A DNA stretch of 64,000 bases from Streptomyces decoyicus (GTDB taxonomy: Bacteria > Actinomycetota > Actinomycetes > Streptomycetales > Streptomycetaceae): NCBI RefSeq assembly GCF_019880305.1, contig NZ_CP082301.1:186001-250000 (forward strand), read 5' to 3'. Below the pieces are notes generated by a model that saw nothing but the letters and a program-made list of their open reading frames with translations, made no database searches and had not been told where the DNA came from. Of the stretch, positions 24,776-33,886 are shown in pieces. Both the position numbers and the translations under genes were made by a program. Positions within the stretch are counted from its first letter, which is position 1; every line of letters begins with the position of its first letter.

Positions 24776-26227
24776 ACGGCATCCCCCGGCCCCTCAACTC
24801 ATCGTTTGCCTCGGTGACTTGGCGCGTCGCCGAGCATGCCTCACCTTGCCTTTCCGTGTGCGTGGTGAGGCGCGTTCCGGTGCAGCAGCGAAACGACGAC
24901 GCGCGGGGGAGAGCACCCTCTGCATCGAAGAAGGGACACTGCTCCGCGAGACCGGGCCGCGGCAGGCAGCCCGCCCGTACCACCGCGGCCGGTGCAGTGC
25001 AGAGAGAAGCCGTCAAGGCTGCTGAAGAGCCGTCAGGCGCTGCTCCGATCCCAAGAGTGCGGGTACGTGATCTGTTCCTCGGCAAGGGTGTCGATCCGGC
25101 ACCCAGCGTCTGGAGTTCGACTTGCCACGTAATCCTCGTGTCCACAGGCAGGGCGTGCACGCGGCGACCATGTCCGCGGCGTTCTTGGTGAGGCTCACCA
25201 ACCGGGGTCGAGGCGAGGCCGGGGCACGGTGGAAGCCACAACCGGCTCAAGAGCAGCAAGGTCGGCCTCCCGCGGCTCCGGAGCCAGCCCCTCAGGGCGC
25301 GTTGGCGGATAATGGCTGCACCACCAGCCTGAAGCCGGCGGAGCGCAAGCGCTGCTGGAACAGTGGTGCGGCCAGTGAGCCCCCTGCTGCCCCTCCGCCC
25401 CGTGCAGTTGGATTGCGCGTACCTGCACCGGTGTTCAGGAAGCCCTCGAGTTCCAGACAGATGCCGCCATCTTCGACGGTCGAAGCTAGCAACGCCTGCA
25501 CAGGAGAGGCACCAGGTTTTCAGGTAGGGCACAGCCTGGCGGCCGAGTAGGTGCGCCGCCGGGTGGAGCGCCACCGTGCCGCTCGCTCTCGGCCACGCTT
25601 GTTCCGACCTCCCCGTCTTCTTCCACAAGGCCCGAGCGCACCGACCAGAGGGCCGTGCTGCCACTCGTGCTGCGCGAGGCTTTCGCCGTCCTGGAGGATG
25701 CGGCAGCGGCCGGGCACCTGAGCACGTACGGACGGGACGGGCACCTGATCCGGCTTCACGGAGGCTGATTACCGTCGAGGAACTGGACCGCCTGGCCACG
25801 AAGCCGCCGGCTCCCCAGACCGCCGACTGCGTGCTGTGCAGCTTCCGGTCAGCCGGGTCGAGTGCAACGCGCTCGAGTTGGCCCTCGACGGCCGGGGCAG
25901 ACCGATGAGACAGCCGAGCGTGATCGGCAGGTCTTCGCCTCCACGCCCCCGCACGGCGGTGAACGACCTTCCCTCGCTCCTACGCCCCGGCCCACCCATC
26001 ACGCAGGCATGCCTGCTGGCGGTCGCCGCATGCCCAGTGACGACGAAACCGGCCCCGTGGTGGTGGAAGCAATTACCGGAGAGGTGAGGAGGCAGACTGG
26101 ACCAGTCGGAGGGATCCGACACTCAAAGCCCGGGGGTGTCGCCGCGCCGACCACCGAGAGGCCTGACGGCACCCCCGTTGCGTCCCCGGCGGGACCGGCA
26201 TAGGTGCAGGGAAGACCTGGCCTGCCG
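24776..26227. other. 1.45-kb degenerate region without an intact gene
   Basis: No complete gene is supported on either strand. Several stretches look like decayed coding sequence: on the minus strand 'LASTVEDGGICLELEGFLNT' near 25430-25500 and 'PEGLAPEPREADLAALEPVV' near 25230-25300; on the plus strand 'LREAFAVLEDAAAAGHLSTY' followed by 'GRDGHLIRLHGG' near 25665-25770. I do not recognise their families. GC bias and the many short overlapping frames suggest several small pseudogenes in different orientations. Confidence 0.4.
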
Positions 26228-26524
26228 TCAGCCGAACTGCGAGCGGGCGAGCTCCAGGGCCAGGCGCAGCTCCAAGGCGTTGTCCGTGAGGGCTGTCGGG
26301 GGCAGGAGTTCCTGGGCGTGTTTGACCCCGTAGGTGACGGTGTTGCGGGCCACGTGCAGCCGCCCGGCGGCGGCGCGCAGGCTGCGTCCCTCGGCGAGGT
26401 ACACGCACAGGGTTTTGCGCAGTTCCCCTACCCGGGTGCTGTTGGAGGCCAGGGGGCCGAGCAGGTCGTGTACGAACCAGTGGGCGTGTGTGGGGTCGGC
26501 GGTGGCCAGGGCGACCAGGCGCAC
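26228..26524 (-). pseudogene. C-terminal HTH fragment of a PucR-family regulator
   Basis: The 98 residues from the GTG at 26524 comprise the last domain of PucR/CdaR regulators: 'FVHDLLGPLASNSTRVGELR', 'KTLCVYLAEGRSLRAAAGRL', 'HVARNTVTYGVKHAQELLP', 'LELRLALELAR'. This is the HTH_30 DNA-binding helix set. A TAA lies in frame 36 bp upstream of the GTG, and the sensory N-terminal half (normally 300 residues or more) is missing. It abuts an IS5-type remnant at 26612, so the loss is probably linked to that insertion. Without its sensor the fragment could bind DNA only constitutively, if it is expressed at all. Confidence 0.75.
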
Positions 26525-26611
26525 CTCGCTACCGCTTCCGCTGCCGCCCCTCAGCCCTTAGTACATCTCCCTTCGAGCCGTAGCTCGCTGTTCTGGTCAT
26601 CCTCAGCAGGG

Positions 26612-26990
26612 GGAAACCTGACTGACGACGGGTGGGTTGTGCTGGCGCCGCTGCTGCCGAAGATCACCAACCGGTACGGCCGGCGACGGAAACACAGGTA
26701 GGTGTCAACGGGTTCATCCACCGGCTCACCACCGGCCGCCAGTGGCGCGAGCTGCCGGAACGCTACGTCCCCTGGCAGACCGTGCCCAAGCGGCAACAGT
26801 TGTGGTCGGCGGACGACACCTGGGAACGGCCGCTCCAGCGCATCCAGGGCCGTCGTCGACGCCAAGGGCCGCATCGACCGGGACATCGGTGCCAACTCCG
26901 CCTCGGTGCGGACCCACCGGCACGCCGTCGGGGCTCCGAAGGCCCCGTCGGCACCGCCCCAGGGCCTCAAAGGGGGCCGCACAGAGGCCA
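26612..26990 (+). pseudogene. N-terminal remnant of an IS5-family transposase
   Basis: Three frames together give 'LTDDGWVVLAPLLPKITNRY', 'GRRRKHR' (stop), 'VNGFIHRLTTGRQWRELPER', 'YVPWQTVPKRQQLWSADDTW', then after another shift 'VVDAKGRIDRDIGANSASVR' (the S-V-D region of the first catalytic Asp, altered to G-A-N) and 'THRHAVGAPKAP'. The catalytic core is truncated before the second Asp. It is inactive. It belongs to a different IS5 subgroup from the intact element at the left end. Confidence 0.75.
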
Positions 26991-27014
26991 GTTCACGTGC
27001 ACGCGTACTCGCGC

Positions 27015-27689
27015 CTACGCGTGTTCCTGGAGGAACCGGTTGTGGGCGCGGGTTTCGGCGGCGGACTTCACGTCGCGCAGCCAGGCTTCGAGGCCCTCGC
27101 GGAGGATTTTGGTCGCGGTGGGAACGTCCGCTTCCACCTGGGCGCCGGTGTGGGTTTCCTCGGTGCTCACGCGGACGCCGCCCTTGACCTTGGTGAAGTT
27201 CCAGACATGGACGCCGTCGATGCGCAGTCCTTCGCCGATCGCGGGGCCGGTCCAGCGGATGCACGAGTTGGGCTTGATCTGCTGGACGGTCGAGGTGATC
27301 TCCAAGCTGGTGGCGGGAGTCGAGGGGTTGGGGGGTATCGGGATCGTCCACCTGAATGCCGAACCCTTGCGGAAGGGGCCGTGGTCGAGGCGTTCCACGG
27401 TCTCGACGGGGGTCTGCCAGGACGGCCAGCGCTCCACGTCGGTCTGTAGCTTCCAGGCGGTGCGCAGCGGGGCGTTGATCACGGTCTCGGTCCGGTGGCG
27501 GACGAGAGCGTCGGGGTCGACGCCCTTCCCGCGGCAGGTGAGGGACTTGCCGGGGTGGGAGGTGTGGGAGGTGTGGGAGGCGTGGGAGCCGACGGCCCCG
27601 GCGGGTGCGGCAGCGGTGCCGAGGACGCCGAGGACGAGCGGGATGGGGAACAGGGCGGCGCGGAAGCTGGTGCTGCGGATGCCGGACAT
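27015..27689 (-). CDS. Secreted SRPBCC (START/polyketide-cyclase fold) protein
   Basis: This 224-aa protein has a Sec signal peptide ('SFRAALFPIPLVLGVLGTAA', then 'APAGAVGSHA' with an A-x-A-type site), a short His/Ser/Thr-rich spacer ('HASHTSHTSHPG'), and then an SRPBCC domain from about residue 65: 'TETVINAPLRTAWKLQTDVE', 'RWPSWQTPVETVERLDHGPF', 'SAFRWTIPIPPNP', 'GVRVSTEETHTG'. The fold makes a hydrophobic cavity for lipids or polyketide-like ligands; most SRPBCC proteins are cytoplasmic, so export is notable. The ATG at 27689 has agaggag upstream. The gene is divergent from a TetR gene with an 8-bp inverted repeat between them, suggesting direct repression. Confidence 0.82.
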   Translation of the reverse strand: MSGIRSTSFRAALFPIPLVLGVLGTAAAPAGAVGSHASHTSHTSHPGKSLTCRGKGVDPDALVRHRTETVINAPLRTAWKLQTDVERWPSWQTPVETVERLDHGPFRKGSAFRWTIPIPPNPSTPATSLEITSTVQQIKPNSCIRWTGPAIGEGLRIDGVHVWNFTKVKGGVRVSTEETHTGAQVEADVPTATKILREGLEAWLRDVKSAAETRAHNRFLQEHA

Positions 27690-27752
27690 GGAGTTCTCCT
27701 CTGTCGGTCGGGGTGAGCACGCCTGTCGGTCACACCGCGCAGCCCACCCGGA

Positions 27753-27826
27753 TAGAAGCTCACGCGTTCGTTAGATGTTATAACGTCGCGCGGAGCGGCA
27801 GGTCAATGGGTGCGTGATAGCTTCTA
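27753..27826. promoter_or_regulatory. Divergent promoter region with candidate TetR operators
   Basis: Between the secreted SRPBCC gene and tetR lie tagaagct (27753-27760) and its exact inverse agcttcta (27819-27826). Near the middle, cgtta (27769-27773) and taacg (27781-27785) form a second inverted pair around an AT-rich core. AT-rich inverted repeats in this GC-rich intergenic space are good candidates for regulator binding and for the two -10 regions. Not proven. Confidence 0.45.
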
Positions 27827-27873
27827 ACCAACCCTTGAGGATGTAGCCGGATGGATGGGGGCGATGGCAGGCC

Positions 27874-28527
27874 ATGACGACAACAGGCGCGAACACCCCG
27901 CGGGAGCGCTATCGGACCCAGGTGCGAGCGGAGATCACGCAACGCGCGTGGGAGCAGATCGCCACGGCGGGAGCGTCCGCGCTCTCCCTCAACGCGATCG
28001 CCAAGCAGATGGGCATGAGCGGGCCGGCGCTGTACCGCTACTTCGCCAGCCGCGACGACCTGATCACCGAACTCGTCCGGGAGGCGTACCGAAGCCTCGC
28101 CGAAACTCTCCGCACGGCCTCCGCCACCGGTGCCGACCTGGCCGGGCTGGCGCACGCCCTGCGCGACTGGGCCCTGGCGGACCCTCAGCGGTACTTCCTC
28201 GTCTACGGCACCCCCATCCCCGGCTACCACGCGCCCGCGGACACCACGGCCATCTCCTCCGAGATCATGACGACCCTGCTCGACGCGTGCACGGCGGTCA
28301 CACCGGGCGGCACCGCGACACCCTTCGGCACCTACCTGGAGGACCACCGGGACTGGGCCGCCGGCCACCCCGCCTCACCCGAGGCCCTCCACCGGTTCCT
28401 GACCTTCTGGACCCGCCTCCACGGCGTCCTGTCGTTGGAGCTCGCCGGTCATTTCACCGGCATGGGCCTCGACCCCGCCCTGCTCTTCGCGGCCGAACTG
28501 GACGACCTGCTGGCCCCCCGACCCTGA
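27874..28527 (+). CDS. TetR/AcrR-family transcriptional regulator
   Basis: This 217-aa protein has the TetR HTH at residues 20-66 ('EITQRAWEQIATAGASALSL', 'NAIAKQMGMSGPALYRYFAS', 'RDDLITELVREAYRSLAE') and a helical ligand-binding domain of the WHG type ('ALRDWALADPQRYFLVYGTP', 'FWTRLHGVLSLELAGHFTGM', 'LFAAELDDL'). It represses transcription until a small ligand binds. The divergent neighbour, a secreted ligand-pocket protein, is the likely target. The ATG at 27874 is supported by the full-length HTH starting soon after. Confidence 0.9.
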   Translation: MTTTGANTPRERYRTQVRAEITQRAWEQIATAGASALSLNAIAKQMGMSGPALYRYFASRDDLITELVREAYRSLAETLRTASATGADLAGLAHALRDWALADPQRYFLVYGTPIPGYHAPADTTAISSEIMTTLLDACTAVTPGGTATPFGTYLEDHRDWAAGHPASPEALHRFLTFWTRLHGVLSLELAGHFTGMGLDPALLFAAELDDLLAPRP

Positions 28528-28959
28528 GGTCGCATGCGGTGCAACGCCCCCCGATCCGGTTCGGAGGCGCGCCGGGGCCTCGTCCGGCCACAGCAGCATC
28601 AGTGGGCCGGCCACGAGAGCATCGGGCGATCTGCGGTCGGCACTCCCCCTGCCCGGTTCCGCGGCCCGGCCGAGAGCACGGCCCATCCGCCGTCGCCACC
28701 CGGGGCGGAGACAACAGCCGGACACAGCCGAGACGACCACGGCGACCACGGCGACCACAGCGACCACAGCGACCGCAATGGAGCTGCACCGCCGTCTCCT
28801 CCAGCACTCCACCCGCCACGTCCGCCAGTCGGCCGGCTGGCCGGCTGGCGGGCGTGGCGGGCTGGCGGGTCGGCCAGCCGGGCCGCCAGCCGAAGGCGCA
28901 CCAACGGCCCATGCCCTCCGCAGCCGCGACGGGGGACCAAGAACATCGGGTACGGCTGC
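28528..28959. other. Non-coding stretch with short tandem repeats
   Basis: No gene is supported. Near 28730-28775 the unit gcgaccac(g/a)g repeats about five times with a 9-bp period. At 28835-28895 imperfect ggctggc / gccagcc units form overlapping direct and inverted repeats that could fold into a strong hairpin. It separates tetR from a small minus-strand gene; both end here, so a terminator role for the hairpin is possible. Confidence 0.45.
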
Positions 28960-29169
28960 CTAATCCCACACCTCGGGCCCACCGCCCTGCCACTCGATCA
29001 GGCTATGGTCATCGAGGGCGATGAGACTGTCGTCGATTCCGGCCTGCCGCAGGAACCGCACCACGTCAGTGGTGCTGTAGGCCACACCGAGAGCTACCCC
29101 GCCGAGAGTCACCGGACGGCCTCCGTCGCTGGCGGGCGGACAGACATGAAGAGGGGCTTGCTTCACCAT
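28960..29169 (-). CDS. Small protein of unknown function (69 aa)
   Basis: The ATG at 29169 opens 'MVKQAPLHVCPPASDGGRPV' and the frame continues 'TLGGVALGVAYSTTDVVRFL', 'RQAGIDDSLIALDDHSLIEW', 'QGGGPEVWD'. The compact fold-like pattern (beta strands, then a helix, acidic C-terminus) and clean codon use suggest a real short gene. I cannot name the family. It lies immediately upstream of, and divergent to, the truncated LysR gene. Confidence 0.6.
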   Translation of the reverse strand: MVKQAPLHVCPPASDGGRPVTLGGVALGVAYSTTDVVRFLRQAGIDDSLIALDDHSLIEWQGGGPEVWD

Positions 29170-29226
29170 GTCCCCAGCTTTCACCCGAACATCTCCCGCC
29201 GCACCTGCTGTCGCCCGTATCAACAG

Positions 29227-30198
29227 ATGGCCACCCACCATCGAGACGGGAGTTCGCGGACCGGTTCGTGCGGCGGCCGGGCGGCACAAGCGCTGTTCAT
29301 CGCGCAGCCGGTCCTCAGCCGGCAGATCCGCGCGTTCGAGCAGGAGTTGGGATGTCTGCTGTTCACGCGGACCACGCGCAGCGTTGAACTGACGCCCGCG
29401 GGGCGGCAGCTGTACGACGAAGCGCGAAGGATCACCACGGTGGTGGACACGGCCCTGCGGCGCGTGCACGAGGCCGATCGAGGCGAGCAGCGGCTCGTCA
29501 TCGCCTTCTCCCCCGGCCTTCACGTGTCGGACGCGATCCGGGCGTTCACGGCGAGCCACCCGAAGGTCCAGATCGATGTCTTTCCGCTGCGCTGGTGGGA
29601 GCAGGACGCACCGCTTCGCGACGGCCGAGCCCACGTCGGATACCTCCGGCACCCCTTCGACGATTCGGGGCTGCGCACCGTCCCCATCGGCCACGAGACC
29701 AAGGTCGCCTGCCTGCCCGTGACGCATCCACTGGCCGACCGTCACACACTCACGTCGGCCGATCTCGACGGTGAGCCGATCCTCGACGTCAGGACGCGGC
29801 GGACGTCCTCATTGGAGGAGAAGTTCGAGCTCATCGCCTCCGGGCAGGGCCTCGCGCTCGTCCCCCTCAGCGTCGCGGGCTCATACTCCCGCCCTGACCT
29901 CGTCTACCTGCCCGTGACCGATGCCTTGCCTGTCGAGACCTGCCTGGCGGCACCGGAGAGCAGCTGCGCGGGCCCCGTACCGGACTTCCTGGACATCGCC
30001 ACCGCAACACTGCGCCGGCACTCCGGCGATACGGAGCTGGAGGAGGCCGGGGCCGCGAGCCCGGCGGCCGACGGCCGACGGCAACGGACGCCAAGGCCGG
30101 AAACCCGGCGCACGCGCCGTCCACACACTGACCGAGTAGGCGGAACAGCAGCACGCCGCGGCCCTTGGGCGAGATCACCGCCATGTCCGCCTTTGTGA
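29227..30198 (+). pseudogene. LysR-family regulator with damaged N-terminus
   Basis: From about 29278 the frame encodes a LysR regulator: 'GRAAQALFIAQPVLSRQIRA', 'FEQELGCLLFTRTTRSVELT', 'PAGRQLYDEA', then the effector domain 'LVIAFSPGLHVSDAIRAFTA' to 'DFLDIATATLRRHSG'. The first HTH helix (normally about 18 residues, M-E-L-R-H-L-R-Y-F-x-x-V-A type) is absent; the codons before G-R-A-A encode unrelated 'HHRDGSSRTGSCG'. A start at ATG 29227 gives a 323-residue product with an abnormal N-terminus that probably cannot bind DNA properly. The last ~40 codons to 30198 also look like read-through into non-coding DNA. The conserved acidic effector pocket looks otherwise intact. Confidence 0.65.
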
Positions 30199-30651
30199 CA
30201 GCCCTCCTGGACCACATCGGCCCCCCTTTCTGGATATCAGGAACCTTCTGGACCGCCACTGGCGTCGGCGGGCCCACTACGACCAGCAGCCCCCATCCGT
30301 GAGTGTCTTGGCCTCTCCGTCCTCTCCAACCTCTCCGTCCTTACCGTCCTCGAACTGTTCTCCCTCACGTGATGGCCCTCACGACGAGGCGGCGGGAGGT
30401 GCCCTGGTGCAGGTCCCCGGCGTCGTAGCACGCGTCGATGAAGCGCGGGCCGTCTGCCACGGCGTCGCCGACGGGTGGCTTCGTGAGCAGGGGGAAATTC
30501 GGGTGAGATCGGCGCGACGATGCGAAACACTCGCGCTGACCGATGAGTTTTACTACGAGTGCCGGTCTCTTCCTACAATCACCACCCACGTCCGTGCCGA
30601 CAGCCCCTGGCTGCGAGGCGACTGTGACCAGGAACCCCAGCGAGGTGCTGC
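30199..30651. other. Region upstream of the MFS gene without an intact gene
   Basis: A minus-strand stretch near 30365-30520 encodes 'NFPLLTKPPVGDAVADGPRF' and 'IDACYDAGDLHQGTSRRLVV', which looks protein-like and ends at a stop at 30365; I do not recognise it. The promoter of the MFS gene must lie at the right end; gaggtg before the ATG at 30652 is its ribosome site. Confidence 0.4.
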
Positions 30652-32121
30652 ATGTCAGCTGTGATCCAAGAACGACCGCCCGTGCAGGCGGGCCGCATAC
30701 CGACCGTGGTGCGGCTGCTGGTGCTGGCCACGTTCGTGGTGATCCTGAACGAGACGATCTTGATCAACGCCATCCCGAGGTTGATGGAGTCGTTGCACGT
30801 CACCCAACAGTCGGCGCAGTGGGTATCCACCGCGTTCATGCTGACCATGGCCGCCGTGATTCCGGTCACCGGCTGGTTCCTCCAGCGGGTCACCACCCGC
30901 CAGGCCTACGCCATCGCGATGGGCGTGTTCCTCGCCGGTACCGCTCTGTCAGCCGTCGCGCCGTCCTTCGAGGTGCTGCTGCTGGGTCGGATCGTGCAGG
31001 CCGCAGGTACAGCCGTGATGATGCCCCTGCTGATGACCACGTTGATGATCGTGGTGCCTGAGCAGGACCGCGGTCGGGTGATGGGCAACGTCACTCTGGC
31101 GATCTCGGTGGCGCCCGCGCTCGGACCTGCCGTGTCCGGGCTGATCCTCCAGGTCGGCTCCTGGCGAATGCTGTTCGTGGCCGTCCTGCCGATCGCCGCT
31201 CTGGTGACCCTGTTCGGGCTGCGCAAGGTCGACAACATCAGCGAGCCGCAGGTGAGCTCCATCGACTGGCTCAGTGTCTCCGTGGCGGCGCTCGGCTTCG
31301 GCGGCCTGGTGTACGGCCTGAGCCTCCTCGGCGAAACCGGTGGCAGGGTCGGGCTCGGCATCGGCATCGTCGTCGCCGGGGTCGCGGCAATCGCGGTTTT
31401 CGTGATCCGCCAGCTCAAGCTGCAACGCACCGGCGTGCCGCTGATGGACCTGCGCACCCTCGGGCACCGCACCTTCGGCCTGTCCTTGGCCCTCATATCC
31501 ATCGGCTTCCTGGCGATGCTCGGGTCGATGATCCTGCTGCCGCTGTACCTGCAGAACATGCGCGGGCTCAGCCCGCTGGAGACCGGCCTGCTGGTCATGC
31601 CGGGCGGTCTGGCCATGGGGCTGCTCGGACCGACCGTGGGAAAGATGTTCGACCGGTTCGGCAGTCGGCCGCTGGTACTGCCCGGCTCGATCGGCATGGT
31701 GATCGCCCTCGGCGGTTTCACCCAGGTCTCGATGACGATGCCGTACTGGCAAGTGCTGGGACTGCACGCGCTGCTGATGGTGAGCCTTGCGGCGACCTTC
31801 ACTCCCGTCTTCACGCTTGGCATGGGCGTGCTTCCCCCGCATCTGTACTCGCACGGCAGCTCGATGCTCGGGACGTTGCAGCAAGTCGCCGCAGCGTTCG
31901 GGACCGCGCTTGTGGTGACCGTGATGACCGCGCGCACCGGTCACCTGGTCGCCGACGGCGTCGCCGCCGCGCCCGCAGAGCTGAGCGGGATGAAGCTGGC
32001 CTTCGGTGTCGCCGCCGCTCTCGCCTTGGTGACCATCGTCGTTGCCGCGAAACTGCCGCGCCGGATCGTTGCCGCCGGCGCCCAGGACGGCAGCGTCGCG
32101 GAGCAGCCCACCGGATCATGA
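30652..32121 (+). CDS. MFS multidrug-type exporter, DHA2 (14-TM, EmrB/QacA) family
   Basis: This 489-aa protein has about 14 hydrophobic segments. Family marks are motif D1-like 'NETILINAIPRLMESLHVTQ', 'QSAQWVSTAFMLTMAAVIPV' (the Q-W-V/I-x-T-A-Y/F-M-L antiporter signature), motif A 'TGWFLQRVTTRQAYAIAMG', and antiporter motif C 'NVTLAISVAPALGPAVSGLI' on helix 5. DHA2 proteins expel cationic or amphipathic drugs, or a cell's own products, using the proton gradient. No biosynthetic cluster is adjacent. The upstream, damaged LysR gene may once have been its regulator. A 27-bp perfect hairpin 300 bp downstream probably ends the transcript. Confidence 0.92.
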   Translation: MSAVIQERPPVQAGRIPTVVRLLVLATFVVILNETILINAIPRLMESLHVTQQSAQWVSTAFMLTMAAVIPVTGWFLQRVTTRQAYAIAMGVFLAGTALSAVAPSFEVLLLGRIVQAAGTAVMMPLLMTTLMIVVPEQDRGRVMGNVTLAISVAPALGPAVSGLILQVGSWRMLFVAVLPIAALVTLFGLRKVDNISEPQVSSIDWLSVSVAALGFGGLVYGLSLLGETGGRVGLGIGIVVAGVAAIAVFVIRQLKLQRTGVPLMDLRTLGHRTFGLSLALISIGFLAMLGSMILLPLYLQNMRGLSPLETGLLVMPGGLAMGLLGPTVGKMFDRFGSRPLVLPGSIGMVIALGGFTQVSMTMPYWQVLGLHALLMVSLAATFTPVFTLGMGVLPPHLYSHGSSMLGTLQQVAAAFGTALVVTVMTARTGHLVADGVAAAPAELSGMKLAFGVAAALALVTIVVAAKLPRRIVAAGAQDGSVAEQPTGS

Positions 32122-32420
32122 GGCCCGGGTGAAGCTCGGACCGCCCGCACTGCGGAATCCACAGCGCAGACCGTGACGCACCGGCCCACCAGCCAACCGG
32201 CCAACCGATGCGTAGCCTCGCCCTGAACCCGACCGGACCTGTGCACCGGCTTTGTCCCGGGCCTGCGAACCGGCCTTGTCCGGGCCTGCGCACCGACACG
32301 TCCGAGGCAGCCGCGCGATCTCACCAGACAGGACAACGAACAAGCTGGCAGACCACATCGTCTGAGGCTACGAGCGAAGCGGACCAGTTCATGTGAGACC
32401 GAGGCCGGGCCGGATCGACT

Positions 32421-32478
32421 GAGACGGGACAACCGGTGCCGGGCTGTCGTAACAGCCCGGCACCGGTTGTCCCGTCTC
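32421..32478. terminator. Perfect 27-bp hairpin with CGTA loop
   Basis: Bases 32421-32447 are exactly complementary to 32452-32478, leaving a four-base loop (cgta). The stem is about 70% G+C. No U-tract follows, which is usual for actinobacterial terminators. It lies between the MFS gene and the adenosine deaminase relic. At 27 bp it is longer than most terminators, so an alternative such as a recombination or regulatory site is possible. Confidence 0.65.
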
Positions 32479-32522
32479 GGCGATGTTGGGCCTGGCACCG
32501 AAGATTCAGCTCCTTCCGCCCT

Positions 32523-32558
32523 CTGTACCCGACCGACCTCCTGTACCCGACCGACCTC
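32523..32558. repeat. Exact 18-bp direct tandem duplication
   Basis: The unit ctgtacccgaccgacctc occurs twice head to tail, ending one base before the ATG (32559) of the adenosine deaminase relic. The duplication displaces any upstream ribosome site and may be part of the gene's decay. Confidence 0.9.
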
Positions 32559-33556
32559 ATGAGCACCCACGCCGCGCGGATGCCGCCCTACGAACTGCAC
32601 TGCCACCTCGACGGCTCCGTCCGTCCGGGCACCGTCGCCGACCTCGCCCGCAAACAGGGCATCGCCCTCGACCGGCCGGTCGAGGACCTGGTCGTGGCGT
32701 CGGCCCACTGCGGAAGCCTGACCACCTTCCTGCCCCACATCGACCCCACATCGCCCCCCTTGCAGGTCCTACGGACTCCGACTCCCGACACCCTCACCCG
32801 CATCCGCACCCGCACCCGCACCGCCCGAGAACTGGTCGAGGACTGGAAGACGGACGGCGACGTCCACGGCGAAGTCCGCTTCACCCCGCAACTGCACGTC
32901 CGCCACGGCATGACCCCCGACGAAGCCGTCCAAGCGGTGGCCGATGGACTGGCCCAGGACCGGGTCACCACCGGCGTGCGCCCCGGGCTGCTGCTGTGCT
33001 GCATGCGCCACCAGAGTCCGGACGAAAGCGTCGCCGTCGCCGAGCCCGCCCTGCGGCACCGAGGCGTCGTCGCCGGCCTCGACCTCGCCGGTCACGAGAC
33101 CTGTAGACCGCCGAGCCTCATCGGTCGCCTTCGACCTCACCCACCGTGTCGGCCTGCCCTGCCCCGTACACGCCGGAGATGCCGCGGGTCGTGAAGCGTG
33201 TGGGAGGCGATCAACGTCCTCGGTGCCCGTCGCATCGGCCACGGTGCGCGTTGGACCTCCAACACCGCGCACTCCTGTGCCGGCTCCGCACCGACAACAT
33301 CGCCGTGGAAGTGTGCCCCACCAGCAACGTGCAGACCGGCGCCGTCCCCAGCCTCACCAACCACCCCGCCACCCCACTCCCGGCCGACGGACTGCCGGTC
33401 ACCATCAGCACCGACACCAGCACCACCTCCGCCACCACCCTGGAGCGCGAATGCGAGTGGCTGCGCCAGGCCACCGGATGGACCCGGCCGGCACGAAGCC
33501 CTCACACAGGAAAACGCCGACCAAACGGCCTTCAACCAGCAGAGCGGTCAGTAGGT
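32559..33556 (+). pseudogene. add: Adenosine deaminase relic with multiple frameshifts
   Basis: The first frame reads 'PPYELHCHLDGSVRPGTVAD' (the metal-binding H-x-H motif), 'LVVASAHCGSLTTFLPHIDP', 'DVHGEVRFTPQLHVRHGMTP' and 'VAGLDLAGHET', then breaks. Other frames continue 'VAFDLTHRVGLPCPVHAGDA' (His of the active site), 'EAINVLGARRIGHGAR' (H-G-x-R), and 'DNIAVEVCPTSNVQTGAVPS', 'LPVTISTDTSTTSATTLERE' (S-T-D-D region). At least four shifts are needed. An in-frame expansion of gcaccc/ccgcac units (32800-32822) adds an 'RIRTRTRTAR' stretch. The gene must be dead. It once converted adenosine to inosine. Confidence 0.8.
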
Positions 33557-33886
33557 TGAAGCGAGAGCTGCTCAACGTCACCGATGCTCATGACCACTCG
33601 GATTCAGCCGGAGAAATGCCGGGCGACGCAGCGCACCAGGTTCAGGTTCATCTCGATGAGGGTGACGGGACGGCACGCACCCGCGACATGGACTCCTGCA
33701 ACGTTCCTGCCGTCCTGGTGCTCTTGCTCATGGCCGGACCGCTCCGGTTGCCGAGCCGCCGCTCGCCCCAACCCCTACCCCTATCGCCAGATCCAACCTG
33801 ATCCGGGGCCTGTTCCGAACGAAAGACCCTAGCCTTGGCGAGCGATGGCGCGACAGTGCGCACACCTCGGAGGGACGAAAGCAACG

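Noticed and set aside
28534..29226. N-terminal extension of the LysR frame giving a 554-residue protein
   Set aside because: The extension crosses tandem repeats and an opposite-strand small gene; its translation is Ser/Arg/Pro-rich noise.
33590..33700. Minus-strand 'LIEMNLNLVRCVARHF' resembling sigma-70 region 2
   Set aside because: The match is too short, has no neighbouring sigma motifs, and ends in a stop immediately.
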